This document shows positions 42,217-54,400 of a stretch of DNA of 64,000 bases, in pieces (position 1 is the first letter of the stretch; the number at the start of each line of letters is the position of its first letter). The notes beneath the pieces are model-generated. The model was not told the DNA's origin. It saw only the letters and a program-made list of their open reading frames with translations, and did no database searches. The position numbers and the translations under genes were made by a program. The DNA is from an uncultured Lentisphaerota bacterium (lineage in GTDB: Bacteria > Verrucomicrobiota > Kiritimatiellia > CAIQIC01), in contig CAITZM010000091.1 of the NCBI GenBank assembly GCA_903896925.1, positions 1-64,000 on the forward strand. Direction: 5' to 3'.

Positions 42217-43527
42217 TCAATAGACCAGCTTTCGGAAGTTATGAACGGTGTGGAGGGTGATCAGGTTGCCGTCGTGAGCGGACTTGGCGCGCGCGTCGCC
42301 GCTGCGGGACAACACCTGGAGGTCGTCGCCGTCCACGATCATGCTCGCATAGTGGCGCGCTTCCCTCGGCGTGGCGCCGGTGGCGACGAGGCCGGCGAAG
42401 CACCAGTCCACCATGTTCTTGGAAAAATGCAGTTGCAGCCGCTGCCGCTCGTTGTTGGGCAGGTTGAAGCGGTCGGGGCCAAGCCGGTCGGCGCGCGTCA
42501 TCGAGTCGGTGGCCTGCGTGCTCAGCAGCCAGTAGAGCTTCGTCGGCTCGTCATACAATACATGGAACCGCATCTGTCCGCCGGGGCACGGAACATAGAG
42601 GATCTTTTTGCCGGAGGGGACGGTCTCCAACTGGGTCATCATCGTGCCATCGTCATGTTCGACCACCTTGGCGATGGCGGCGTAGCCGGTGCCGCCGGTG
42701 TGCGCACGCGCCCAGAGGTGGAACGTGTGGCCTTGCGGGTCATACCAGTAGTGGTCGGGATCGTGAAACTGCACGACGTTGGTTTCCAGCCAGCCCAGCG
42801 GCGCGCTGTTGCGGTGCGGCGCGGGCAGCGAGCCGGTGGGATAGGCCGCGGGGAAGAACGGCACGCCGAAGAAATCGATCGCCGGGTTGGTCTCGACCTG
42901 CGGGAGCGTCTGCCGGAAAGACAGCTCCGAGGCGAAGGTCCAGTTCTCGCGCCGGGTCAGGTCGGCCTCCACCTTGCCGCGCAGCAGCACCGGCGCCAGC
43001 TCGCCGACCGACCAGCCTTTGATCGTGCCCGTGACGCGCCGTTCCATGACGAGATAGACGCAGCCGTGCGCATAGATGACGTTGCAGGCCGACTGGTGCC
43101 ACGACTGGCCTTTGGTCAACTCGACAACGGCCGACCAGGTCTGCCCGCCATCGTCCGAGCGGATCACCCGCAGATCGCCGGAGTGGCCGAGGATGTAGAG
43201 TGCCTTGCCCGCAACGAAGGGGCGTGCGTGGATGAACGGAAACCCGCCGCGCGGCATCCAGGTCCGGCCGAGGTCGTCGGAGGTGAAGATGCGCCCGCGG
43301 GGCTCGCCCTTCTTCAGCCCCGGCCCGCCCAGGTCGAACGTCGCCACGAGGCGGCCGCGGTCCAGCCGCGCGAGGCCCGGCGTGTAGCAGAAGATTTTCG
43401 CCGGATCGGGCGACGCGTAGACCGTGACGAAGTCGTTCGCCAGTGGCCGCACCGGCCCGCCCACTTCCGCCGCGACCGCAGCCCAGCCGCAGGCCAGTGC
43501 CAGTGCGATAATCGTTGAAGATTTCAT
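42217..43527 (-). CDS. Secreted Asp-box (sialidase-like) beta-propeller protein
   Basis: A 436-residue protein with a signal peptide (MKSSTIIALALACGWAAVAA). Two Asp-box motifs are plain, TSDDLGRTW and SDDGGQTWS, and the spacing of strands (RPFVAGKALYILGHSGDLRV, VIYAHGCVYLVMERRV) suggests a BNR six-bladed propeller as in exo-sialidases and related hydrolases. The sialidase arginine triad cannot be confirmed by eye, so the substrate is open. It stands between the Gfo/Idh oxidoreductase and a BNR_4 protein on the same strand, each separated by a CACAGAGG inverted repeat. Confidence 0.78.
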   Translation of the reverse strand: MKSSTIIALALACGWAAVAAEVGGPVRPLANDFVTVYASPDPAKIFCYTPGLARLDRGRLVATFDLGGPGLKKGEPRGRIFTSDDLGRTWMPRGGFPFIHARPFVAGKALYILGHSGDLRVIRSDDGGQTWSAVVELTKGQSWHQSACNVIYAHGCVYLVMERRVTGTIKGWSVGELAPVLLRGKVEADLTRRENWTFASELSFRQTLPQVETNPAIDFFGVPFFPAAYPTGSLPAPHRNSAPLGWLETNVVQFHDPDHYWYDPQGHTFHLWARAHTGGTGYAAIAKVVEHDDGTMMTQLETVPSGKKILYVPCPGGQMRFHVLYDEPTKLYWLLSTQATDSMTRADRLGPDRFNLPNNERQRLQLHFSKNMVDWCFAGLVATGATPREARHYASMIVDGDDLQVLSRSGDARAKSAHDGNLITLHTVHNFRKLVY

Positions 43528-43542
43528 ATGACGAAAAATTTT

Positions 43543-43625
43543 ACCACAGAGGGCGCAGAGGTCAGAATGAGGTTCATGGAAGAAGTTTCTCTGAGTCCTC
43601 CTTCGACCTCTGTGACCTCCGTGGT
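43543..43625. repeat. CACAGAGG-type inverted repeat, copy 3
   Basis: ACCACAGAGGGCGCAGAGGT (43543-43562) pairs with ACCTCTGTGACCTCCGTGGT (43606-43625). It is the third gene gap in the region to hold this element. Confidence 0.8.
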
Positions 43626-43639
43626 GTTCCGAAAATTTT

Positions 43640-44965
43640 TCATTCCTTCACGGGCCAGGAGACGAGGCGGAGCATCACGGGTTCCGGCAGCGGGCCGGTG
43701 CGCGGACGATCGCGGTTGGCGGAGAGCGATTCCCACGTGAGCATGTGCCGCATACCGGGCGGGTTGGCGCCGCTCTCGCCCGCGTTCTTGCGCTGCATTC
43801 CCAGGAAAGTGGAGGTGAGCTTGCCAAGGCTCGGCGGCCCCGGCTCGCGGTGCACGTTCGGTTTCGCGCCAGCGATGGGTTTGAGCGTCGCCTCGTCGAG
43901 GACCCATGTGCCCGCGCCGCGACCGGAGTGATAGCCCAGCGCCAGCTTGCCCGCGCCAGCAGGCTCGACTGCGCCCACGTGCATCTCTCCGATGATCGTC
44001 CCGCCGCCGCTGAAGTCCCAGCGATAGCCTTTCCAGTCGCTGATCTGCACAATTTTCCAGCCGGAGGCTTCGCGGCGCGCGGCGTAGATCTGCGTATCGC
44101 CGTTCGCGTCGTATTTGTAGTAGGTGATCACCGGACGCTGGGCGCTGTCGAAGCCCAGTGCATTGCCGCCGTTGAGTATGCCGCCATGCACCGGCACCGG
44201 GTCAATGACCTCGCCGGTCTGCATCGTGATCGGCAGGGCGAGCGGTTTACCCGCCGAGTCGGTCCAGGTCTGCAGGTCGTCGCTACGCGCATAGCTGAGG
44301 TCGTGGTTGCTGGCGCAGTCGCCGCTGTTGCGCCAGACCCAGACGACGTGAAAGCGCCCGTCCGGCCCGAGCCGGGGTACGCCCGCATAGGCGTTCATCT
44401 TCCCCTTCCCGCTCATCAGGGGCGTGCCGAGCAGCCGTGACCACGCGCGGGTCCTCTCGTCATAGACGTTGTACAGATCGTCGCCGCTGCCGCTGCGCCC
44501 GTCGCGGTAGCGGAACACAAGCCGGCCCGTCTTGTCGTGCAGAAAGATCGGATAGGTGACATGCTGCTCGCGGTCGCCGGTCATCGCCGCGCGCTTGAGC
44601 GTGGCGGCGGCGAGCGGCTGCTCGCTGCGGAAATAGACCAGCGGGACGCAGTGCATGTTGCCGGAGACGTGCAGAAAGCCCGCGCGGTCCAGCGCCATGG
44701 TCACGTAGTTGTGCGAATCCCAGCCGAGTTGAGAAGGCAGCCTGGTGAACGCCCAGTTCGTGGCGCCCAGCGTGCGCTGCGCCACCGACATCCGCCGCTG
44801 CGCGTCGTAGTAGGCCACAAACTGGTGCGGCGCGTGCGTCAGCAGGCAGAAGCCCACCGGGTGTGCCGACCACACCGGCTCGAGATCCAGCTTCTCGACG
44901 CCCGCCGCCTGGGCCCAGCCGGCTGCCACGAGCAGTCCCGCCCACACACGCAGATGAATTTGCAT
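43640..44965 (-). CDS. Secreted BNR_4-type protein, polysaccharide-lyase-like
   Basis: A 441-residue protein. ATG 44965 yields a signal peptide (MQIHLRVWAGLLVAAGWAQA); the longer reading upstream is not protein-like. The body matches the BNR_4 family, to which ulvan lyases of PL24/PL25 belong: GWDSHNYVTMALDRAGFLHV, SGNMHCVPLVYFRS, CASNHDLSYARSDDLQTW and the histidines DSHN and GNMH are in the expected order. A lyase acting on a uronic-acid polysaccharide is plausible but is family-level inference. It diverges from speA at 45165. Confidence 0.8.
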   Translation of the reverse strand: MQIHLRVWAGLLVAAGWAQAAGVEKLDLEPVWSAHPVGFCLLTHAPHQFVAYYDAQRRMSVAQRTLGATNWAFTRLPSQLGWDSHNYVTMALDRAGFLHVSGNMHCVPLVYFRSEQPLAAATLKRAAMTGDREQHVTYPIFLHDKTGRLVFRYRDGRSGSGDDLYNVYDERTRAWSRLLGTPLMSGKGKMNAYAGVPRLGPDGRFHVVWVWRNSGDCASNHDLSYARSDDLQTWTDSAGKPLALPITMQTGEVIDPVPVHGGILNGGNALGFDSAQRPVITYYKYDANGDTQIYAARREASGWKIVQISDWKGYRWDFSGGGTIIGEMHVGAVEPAGAGKLALGYHSGRGAGTWVLDEATLKPIAGAKPNVHREPGPPSLGKLTSTFLGMQRKNAGESGANPPGMRHMLTWESLSANRDRPRTGPLPEPVMLRLVSWPVKE

Positions 44966-45164
44966 GGCCACAGTGTAGCGGCCGCGCGGCCGTATATGAA
45001 TGAGGAAATGAAGATTCGCCTGCTGCAGCGGTCGCGGACGTGGGTTCGCGTGTGCGGCCTCCGCAGCCGGCCGCCAACGCGCCCGCATCGTTTTCTTGCA
45101 TGGCGCTGAAAAGTTCGTAACATGACGCTGGCCGCTGCGCCAGAGGCGCACGGTGGAGATACTG

Positions 45165-47078
<1,914 letters not shown>

Positions 47079-47096
47079 AGCGCCCGAAGAACGCTC

Positions 47097-47200
47097 AACA
47101 TCGAACATCCAACACCGAACATCGAACTTATGAGAGCTTTTCCCCCGCCCATGGCCTTCTACTTCGATGTTGGACGTTCGATGTTCGATGTTGGATGTTC
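47097..47200. repeat. TTCGATGTT-type inverted repeat
   Basis: The left arm (47097-47127, AACATCGAACATCCAACACC and on) is the complement of the right arm (47163-47200, TTCGATGTTGGACGTTCG and on) around a 35-base loop. It sits between speA and nadB and ends 22 bases before the nadB start, so it would fold in that leader. The first 56 bases of the window carry the same units. Confidence 0.82.
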
Positions 47201-47221
47201 CTGATTTTAACGGCCTTTACC

Positions 47222-48814
47222 ATGCAAATTCTCGATACAGATTTTCTCGTCATCGGCGGCGGCCTCGCGGGCCTGACGGCGGCGCTGAAGCTGAGCGCTG
47301 GCGGGCGCGTGCTGCTGGCGGCCAAAAAGGAGCCGACGGAGAGCAACACCAGCTACGCCCAGGGCGGCATCGCCTGCGTCATGGACCCCGACGACACGTT
47401 CGCCAGCCATATCCAGGACACGCTGACGGCCGGCGCGGGTCTCTGCCATCGCGACGTGGTCGAGGCGATCGTCAACGCCGGTCCCGCGTCCATCCGCGAA
47501 CTGGAAAAGATGGGGCTGGGCTTCGAGCGCCACGAGGGGCATTGGGACGAATACGACCTGGGCCGGGAGGGCGGCCATTCCCAGCGCCGCGTCCTCCACA
47601 GCGGCGACTTCACCGGCCAGGAAATCATCCGCGTCCTGCTCGCCCGCTGCCGCGAACAGCCGCGCATCACCATGCGCCCGCACCTGATGGCGGTGGATCT
47701 GGCCGTCGTCGGCGAGGGCCAGGACCGGCGCTGCCTAGGCGCCTGGTTCCTGGACGGCGCGACCGGCGAACTGCTCGCCGTGCGCGCCGGCACCACGGTG
47801 CTGGCGACCGGCGGGGCGGGCAAGGTCTACCTCTATACGAGCAACCCGGACATCGCCACCGGCGACGGCGTCGCCATGGCCTGGCGCGCGGGGCTGCCGG
47901 TCCTGAACATGGAGTTCGTCCAGTTCCACCCGACGTGCCTCTACCACCCTTCCGCGAAGAGCTTCCTCATCAGCGAGGCCGTGCGCGGCGAGGGCGCCGT
48001 GCTCAAGACCCGCGATGGCGCGCCGTTCATGGAGCGCTACGATCCGCGCGCCTCGCTCGCGCCGCGCGACATCGTCGCCCGCGCCATCGACCGCGAGATG
48101 AAGACGCGCGGCGACGACTGCGTGCTGCTCGACATCACCCAGCACTCCGCCAAGTTCCTGCGCAAACGTTTCCCCAACATCTTCGCGCGCTGCCTCGAGT
48201 ACGGCATCAACATGGCGCGCGATCCGATCCCCGTCGTGCCCGCCGCCCATTATTTCTGCGGCGGCGTCGCGGCCGACGTCACCGGGCGCACCGGCCTGCC
48301 CGGCCTCTACGCCTGCGGCGAGGTGGCCTGCACCGGCCTGCACGGCGCCAACCGGCTCGCTAGCAACTCGCTGCTCGAGGCGCTGGTCACCGGCCTCAAC
48401 GCCTCCGCGGACATCCTGCGGGAAACGCCCGGGGAGCCCGTCACGCCGCCGCCGTTCCCGGCCTGGCACGGCAGCGGCGAGGCCGCCAGCGAGGAAGCGG
48501 TCGTCATCGCCCACAATTGGGAGTCGATCCGCAAGGCGATGTGGGACTATGTCGGCATCGTCCGCACGACCTCGCGCCTCGAGCGCGCGCTGACGCGCGT
48601 GCAGATGGTGCGGCAGGAGATCGCGCAATATTTCGGCAGCTACCGCGCTACGAGCGACCTGCTCGAACTGCGCAACATCACCGACGTGGCCGCCCTGGTC
48701 GTCCGCTCCGCGCTGCGCCGCCACGAAAGCCGCGGCCTGCACTACACGCTCGACTACCCCCTGCCCGACGATGCGCACCCGCCGCAGGACACGCGCCTGG
48801 TACGGGACGAGTGA
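47222..48814 (+). CDS. nadB: L-aspartate oxidase
   Basis: A 530-residue FAD enzyme converting aspartate to iminoaspartate in NAD synthesis. ATG 47222 (MQILDTDFLVIGGGLAGLTA) is chosen; upstream codons belong to the repeat. The dinucleotide-binding GGGLAG, SNTSYAQGGIACVMDPDD, GREGGHSQRRVLHSGD, EFVQFHPTCLY, RGEGAVLKT and CTGLHGANRLASNSLLEALV are the fumarate-reductase-family/NadB signatures with the substrate-binding arginine and histidine residues. No nadA or nadC is seen next to it. Confidence 0.94.
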   Translation: MQILDTDFLVIGGGLAGLTAALKLSAGGRVLLAAKKEPTESNTSYAQGGIACVMDPDDTFASHIQDTLTAGAGLCHRDVVEAIVNAGPASIRELEKMGLGFERHEGHWDEYDLGREGGHSQRRVLHSGDFTGQEIIRVLLARCREQPRITMRPHLMAVDLAVVGEGQDRRCLGAWFLDGATGELLAVRAGTTVLATGGAGKVYLYTSNPDIATGDGVAMAWRAGLPVLNMEFVQFHPTCLYHPSAKSFLISEAVRGEGAVLKTRDGAPFMERYDPRASLAPRDIVARAIDREMKTRGDDCVLLDITQHSAKFLRKRFPNIFARCLEYGINMARDPIPVVPAAHYFCGGVAADVTGRTGLPGLYACGEVACTGLHGANRLASNSLLEALVTGLNASADILRETPGEPVTPPPFPAWHGSGEAASEEAVVIAHNWESIRKAMWDYVGIVRTTSRLERALTRVQMVRQEIAQYFGSYRATSDLLELRNITDVAALVVRSALRRHESRGLHYTLDYPLPDDAHPPQDTRLVRDE

Positions 48815-48880
48815 CGACTCACGTGACGCGCTTGACACCGCGGCCGTAAAACGTTTCCATCCCCTCAACCGGAGCGACCC

Positions 48881-49078
48881 ATGAGCAAAACCCTGATGTT
48901 CGCCTTGATCCTGATCGGCCTCGCCGCGCTCGTGCTGATCTACAACACCCGCAGCACCATCATTGACCGCACCATCAGCATTGACCTGCTGGTCACCCAG
49001 GTCACGGTGCTCAAGTCGCTCGCCTTCCTGATCTTCATGGCCGTCGGCACCACCATCGGCGTGCTGCTGCACAAGTAA
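48881..49078 (+). CDS. Small two-helix membrane protein
   Basis: A 65-residue protein with GGAG 6 bases before the ATG. Two hydrophobic helices (about residues 4-20 and 44-62) flank a short polar segment, RSTIIDRTISIDL. Possibly transcribed from its own promoter: TTGACA at 48832-48837, though the -10 is poor. No family is recognised. It ends 3 bases before the stop of the convergent gene at 49082. Confidence 0.7.
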   Translation: MSKTLMFALILIGLAALVLIYNTRSTIIDRTISIDLLVTQVTVLKSLAFLIFMAVGTTIGVLLHK

Positions 49079-49081
49079 GCA

Positions 49082-51391
49082 TCACTCGGCTTCGTTGTAG
49101 AGCCGGATCTCGCAGACGCCGAACTGGCCGGTGACTTTCCGGAAGGTGACGCGGATCTTTTCCGCCTTCACGGCGGCGAAGGCGAGGACGCGGCGGCGCG
49201 CCTCATTGTCGCGGATTTGAGCGACGTCCGTCCACTTGCCATCCACAAACGCCGCGACATCGAAATCCACGCCGCGGCTCAGGCGCGTCTGGAAGCTGAT
49301 GTGCAGACGGTTGAGTTGTGTCGGGGCCGTCAGGACCAGTTCGATGCTTTGCGGCAGCTTGTCCGTTTTCAGATCCGGCACCCACGCGTTACGCTCATCT
49401 TTGATCGCGCGGCTCCAGCCGTTGATCACCTGCTCCGCACCGCAGCCCGCGAGCGCGCTCGTGGCACTGACCTGGGCCTTGCGCGCGAGATCGTCAGGAT
49501 CGCTGTTCGAGACGCCGAGCAGATAGCAGCCGTCCTTGAGCAGCGCCTGTTGCAGTTCGCCGATGTAGGATTGGTAGATGCCGCGCGGCGTGGCGCCGTG
49601 TTTCTTGATCAGCGCAGAAGCGATGCCCGTGGCCTCGCCCATCTCGCAGCAGGTCCGCTCGATCCGCGTCGCGCCCATGCCGAGATGCGTCGCCGAGTGG
49701 CAGCGCCCCGCCATCATCAGGTTCGCGATGTTGCGCGAGTAGAGGCTGCGGAACGGGACACTGATCTGCTTATGAAAGTAGTGCATGCAGTCGTTGCCCT
49801 GGACCCAGAACCCCTGCGGATGATGGATGTCCATGCCCCAGCCGCAATAGACCACCGTGTCGGGATGCACGGTGGCATCCCGGTTGTCGAGTTCGGTCAG
49901 GACATAGTCGCCCATCAGCCGCCGGCTCTCGCGCACGCCCATGATCGGCGTCAGCCAGACCAGCTCACGCTTGGCGTTGAAGGCCTTGATCTTCGGGTTG
50001 TGGTTCTTCGCATAATCCCAGAGGCCGAGGTTGATGCGCAGGAGCTCGTCGCGGATGAACTCGGCGTCGGTGATCGTGTTGAGCATGCCGCCCACTTCGA
50101 CCGGCCAGTTGTGGCCCACACCGCCGGTGGGATCGTCAGCTTTCGGCATGCGTCCTTTGCCGCGCGGCAAGGTGTCAAAATTCGCCGGCCGGCCTGCCTT
50201 CACCCGCTGGTGCGAAGCGGGCGCCTCGAAATCATCAGGTTTTTCCCAGTGATAGGCCCATGCCGGCGCGGTGAAGGCGACCGGTTCCGAGCGCGCTTCG
50301 AACTTGGCGGCATAGAGGTCGTTGCCCATCGTGTGCGTCGTCGCTTTTTCCGGCGCATCCGGCTCGCTGTATTCCGACCGCGCTTCCTCGCCCATGCGCC
50401 AGTCCGCGCCCGCCCAGTGGCCCACCCAGCCGTGCCCGGTGCAATCGATGAAGACCGGCGCGGCGAACCGCAGCCGCTGTCCGCTGCGCACATCCAGCGC
50501 CAGCACCGCCGCGATAGCGTTCGTGCCCTTCATCTCGACGCCGGTGGCACGCGTGTTCAGGCGCAGGTCGAGGTTCTTCTCGGCGCGGACGATCTTCTCC
50601 AGCCGGTCCGCGTGGCCGTAGTCGCGCATCTCGGGATAGAATTCCTCGATGACGCCCGCATCGTAGTTGTGGAACTTGCCGCCTGTCCGGTCGCCCTCGA
50701 CGGGAATCTGGATTTCATCCGACGCGTTGCCGCCGAGGATCGGGCGGTCCTGCAGCAGCGCCACGCGGCAGCCGTGCCGCGCCGCCGCCACCGCCGCGCC
50801 CAGCCCGCTCAGGCCGCCGCCGACCACGACCACGTCGTAGTTCTCGTGGTTTTCCACCTTGCGGCTGACGCCGCCGAACTCTTCGCGCTGCTGCGCCAAC
50901 GCTTTCAAATCATCCGCGGGCACAAAGGCACCGGTTGCCAGCACGACGGCGTCGCAGCGACCCCACCAGCTGGTCAGGTCGTGCAACCGCACCTCGACAT
51001 CGCCCGCCGGTAGCTTGAATTCGCCGCCATCCACCCACTGCCAGAGGTTCGTCGCGGCGCGGCCAAAAACTTTTCCCGAGGACTGGCCATCCACCAGCAC
51101 CTGAAATTGTCCCGGTGCCTGCGGCGCCAGCCAGTCCTTGCAACGCACCCAGAGACGATAACTGTCAGCCTGCGGGAGCTGCGTTTTCGTCACGGCGTCG
51201 GCCACGGGCTGGCCGGTGCCAGCCGCCAGCAGATACGGCGAGCCCATCAGGTCCACAAACTGCGTATCGTTGACCCAGCCGCCCGGGTTGGCAAACGCTT
51301 CCGCCTCCAGCCAGACCACCGCCGCCGGCGCCCGCGCCGCCAGCAGTACCAGCAAACCCGCCGCACACACCACGCTCTTTCCCATGTTCAT
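49082..51391 (-). CDS. Secreted FAD-dependent oxidoreductase with carbohydrate-binding-like ends
   Basis: A 769-residue protein; ATG 51391 is used because GGAG lies 6 bases upstream. After a signal peptide (GLLVLLAARAPAA), residues of about 25-170 form a beta-sandwich (WLEAEAFANPGGWVNDTQFV). The FAD_oxidored domain follows: YDVVVVGGGLSGLGAAVAAA, LLQDRPILGGNASDEIQI, FIDCTGHGWVGHWAGADWRMG and NLMMAGRCHSATHLGMGATR. The last 120 or so residues resemble a discoidin-type module. Such enzymes are frequent in polysaccharide loci of PVC bacteria; the substrate is unknown. Its leader and signal sequence are duplicated at 56726-56770. Confidence 0.87.
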   Translation of the reverse strand: MNMGKSVVCAAGLLVLLAARAPAAVVWLEAEAFANPGGWVNDTQFVDLMGSPYLLAAGTGQPVADAVTKTQLPQADSYRLWVRCKDWLAPQAPGQFQVLVDGQSSGKVFGRAATNLWQWVDGGEFKLPAGDVEVRLHDLTSWWGRCDAVVLATGAFVPADDLKALAQQREEFGGVSRKVENHENYDVVVVGGGLSGLGAAVAAARHGCRVALLQDRPILGGNASDEIQIPVEGDRTGGKFHNYDAGVIEEFYPEMRDYGHADRLEKIVRAEKNLDLRLNTRATGVEMKGTNAIAAVLALDVRSGQRLRFAAPVFIDCTGHGWVGHWAGADWRMGEEARSEYSEPDAPEKATTHTMGNDLYAAKFEARSEPVAFTAPAWAYHWEKPDDFEAPASHQRVKAGRPANFDTLPRGKGRMPKADDPTGGVGHNWPVEVGGMLNTITDAEFIRDELLRINLGLWDYAKNHNPKIKAFNAKRELVWLTPIMGVRESRRLMGDYVLTELDNRDATVHPDTVVYCGWGMDIHHPQGFWVQGNDCMHYFHKQISVPFRSLYSRNIANLMMAGRCHSATHLGMGATRIERTCCEMGEATGIASALIKKHGATPRGIYQSYIGELQQALLKDGCYLLGVSNSDPDDLARKAQVSATSALAGCGAEQVINGWSRAIKDERNAWVPDLKTDKLPQSIELVLTAPTQLNRLHISFQTRLSRGVDFDVAAFVDGKWTDVAQIRDNEARRRVLAFAAVKAEKIRVTFRKVTGQFGVCEIRLYNEAE

Positions 51392-51486
51392 AAGATTCTC
51401 CACACGCCACGAAGCTACACGGACAGTAGTTTTTTTCCAAGTCAGAGGCGCAACCCCCGCCTGTGGACCTCCACTGCTTTCAAGGG

Positions 51487-54400
51487 TCAGGCATGGGCCA
51501 GTGCCGCGGCCACAGCGCGCAGCAGCTCGCCTTTGCTGAAGGGCTTATGCAGGAAGACCCAACCGCGCTCATCGATCTCCGGCCAGCGCTCATGGATGTC
51601 GGCATAGCCGCTGGTCAAGACGCAACGCAGCCCGGGGCACTGATGCTGGAAATGACGCGCCATTTCGATGCCATTGCCATCAGGCAGGACGACATCGCTC
51701 AGCACAAGGTCAAACGCACATTTGTACGCGGCCTGTGCTTCGGCGCAGGTACCGACGGCGGTCACGCGATAACCGCTCGTGCTCAAAATCAACTCTGCCA
51801 GGCGGCGGACATGCGGTTCGTCTTCGAGCACCAGGATGCTTTCGTTGCGGCCCAGCGGAGCAGACTCACCCGGGGCAACGATCGGTGCTTCTTCGGCCGT
51901 CTCAACAGCGGGCAGGTGGATGCTGAAGGTGGTCCCCAGCCCCACCTCGCTCTGAACGCTGGTCCAGCCTTCGTGCTGCTTGACGATACCGTGCACGGTG
52001 GCCAGCCCCAGGCCGGTGCCCTTGCCCTGCGGTTTGGTGGTGAAGAACGGTTCGAAGATATTCGCCATGATCTCCTTGCTCATCCCACATCCGCTGTCGG
52101 TCACTTCCAAACAGATGAACCGGCCGGGGCGGCCCTCCGGATGCAGGGGCAGGTTTTCGGGGGTCAAGACCAGGTTGCTCGTATGGATGACCAGCTGCCC
52201 GCCCTTGGGCATGGCATCGCGGGCATTGACGGCGAGATTCATCAAAACCTGCTCGATCTGGCCGGCATCCACCTTCACCTTGTTGATGTTGGGCGTCAGT
52301 TCCAGCTTGAGTTCCACGTCCTCGCCGATCAGGCGGCTCAGCATCCGGCCGAGGTTGGCGATGAGTTCGTTAAGGTCAAGGATCCGCGGCAGCAACATCT
52401 GCTTGCGACTGAAGGCGAGCAGTTGCCGGGTCAGCCCGGCGGCACGTTCACCGCTGCTGTGAATCTCCTGCAAATCACGGTGACGTTCGTCCTCGGGCGG
52501 TATGCTCGAGAGCAGAAGCTCGCTATAACCCAGGATGGTTTGCAGAATGTTGTTGAAGTCGTGGGCCACGCCGCCGGCCAGCTTGCCGACCGTTTCCATT
52601 TTCTGCGCCTGCAGGAAGTCCATCTGGAGCCGCTTGAATTCAGTGATGTCGGTGGCGATGTGGATGACCTTCTCCAGCTTGCCCGCGGTGTCCAGCACCG
52701 GGGTGCAGGAGATCAGGTAGGTGCCACCGAGTGTCTCCACCTCGACCTCCGCGACCTCCTGATGACCGCTGTGCATGGACAGCTCCATGGGGCAGGCGGG
52801 AATGGGGGCGGCGGTCTGCGCACCGTGGAAAAGTTCCCAGCACTTGAGGCCGCGCAGTTCGTCCAGCGTCTTCCCGGAGCTTTGCAGGAGCGCTCGATTG
52901 GCGCCGATGAGACCGTGCTGGGGATCCAGAATCGCCGTCGGTTGGCCGATGGCCTGAAAGATGTTCTCCCATTCCTCATGGCTGTGCCGGAGCGCCTCCT
53001 CCGCCCGCTTGCGGGCGGTGATATCTTGGAACGTGCCCATAACGAAAGCCGCCTCGCCCTGGGCAATCCGCGCCAATCCTCGCACCTCCGTCCAGAGGTG
53101 CCTGCCCGTCATCGTCGTCAGACCGACTTCGACGACGAACGGCGTCCCGTTTTCCAAGGCGCGGTGCAGCGCATCACGCAAGACCGGGATCGATTCAGCA
53201 TCGTAGAACTTCATCCCCTCTGCCAGACCGGGCTTGTAATCCAGCGGGGCCTCGAGGATTTCGTAAACACCTTCGGTCCAGTAGAGGTAGTCCGTCTTGG
53301 GATTGACCTTCCAGGCGCCGATGCCGGCAATCTTTTCCGCCTCACGCCGGAACAGCAAGCTCTCCCGCAACGCCTCCTCGGCCTGTTTGCGATCAGTGAT
53401 GTCGGAAGCAAAATTCAGTGTCGCCGGCTGGCCTTTCCACTGAATGCGCACGGCATTCACCGACAGACAACGCAGCAGGCCTGCCGAGCCGAGCAGTCGA
53501 TATTCCTTGTGGCTTTCCAAGATGGCGCCCGACAGCAGGGCTTGATGGTGCTGCAGGACGCCTTCCCGATCTTCAGGCGGAACCAAGTCCGTGATGGCCG
53601 TGTGGATCAAGTCCCGCTTTACCAGCATCTCGGCCGCACGGTTGGCAAATTGAATCAGGCCATCCTGAACCACATAGATGGCCTCGCGGGCGTTCTCGAT
53701 CAGTTGCCGATATTTTTCCTCGCTCTCGCGGATCGCTTCATCGGCCCGTTTGCGCTCGGTGATGTCCAGCGTCACCGTGGCAAAGTGGCCCGGCGCATGG
53801 CGAAAGACCGAGAGGCTGAAATGCTTACCCATCGGGGCATAGAAGATCTCCACGCTCACGGGCTCTCCTGTCCGGGTAACCTGCGCAAACAGGTCCAAAT
53901 AGGGCGGCGGCCGGCTGTCATACAGGTCCGAGCCCAACGCCCCCACGGCCCGCTCCCTGGCTAGGCCGGTGATGTCGGTAAACGCCGGATTACAGGCCAG
54001 TATACGATAGTCCACGGGCTGCCCGGTGGCATCCACCACCAGTTCGTGCAGCACAACCATTTCCATCATCGTATCGAACAAAGCGCGGAATTGCGCCTCG
54101 CTCTCTTGCAACGCCTCCACCGCCTGCTGGCGTTCGGTGATGTCCTGGATGACGCCGATCATCCGGACCGGCTGGCCTGCGGCATCGCACACCAACTCGC
54201 CGCGCCCACGCACCCAACGCTCACACTGGTCATGGATGCGGACAATGCGATAGTGGCGGTCGAAGAGGTTGCGACCAGCCAGTACGTGCTGCTGGAAATA
54301 GTCGGCCATCGTCTGCCGCTCCGCGGGATGAACCAGATTCAACCAGCCCTGCACGTCATGCGGATAGGCCGCGCCGGTGATACCGAAGATTTGATCAAGC

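Noticed and set aside
48832..48860. A TTGACA box upstream of the small membrane protein, considered as a promoter feature.
   Set aside because: The -35 match is perfect, but the 17-base spacing leads to TTCCAT, a poor -10, so it is only mentioned with the gene.
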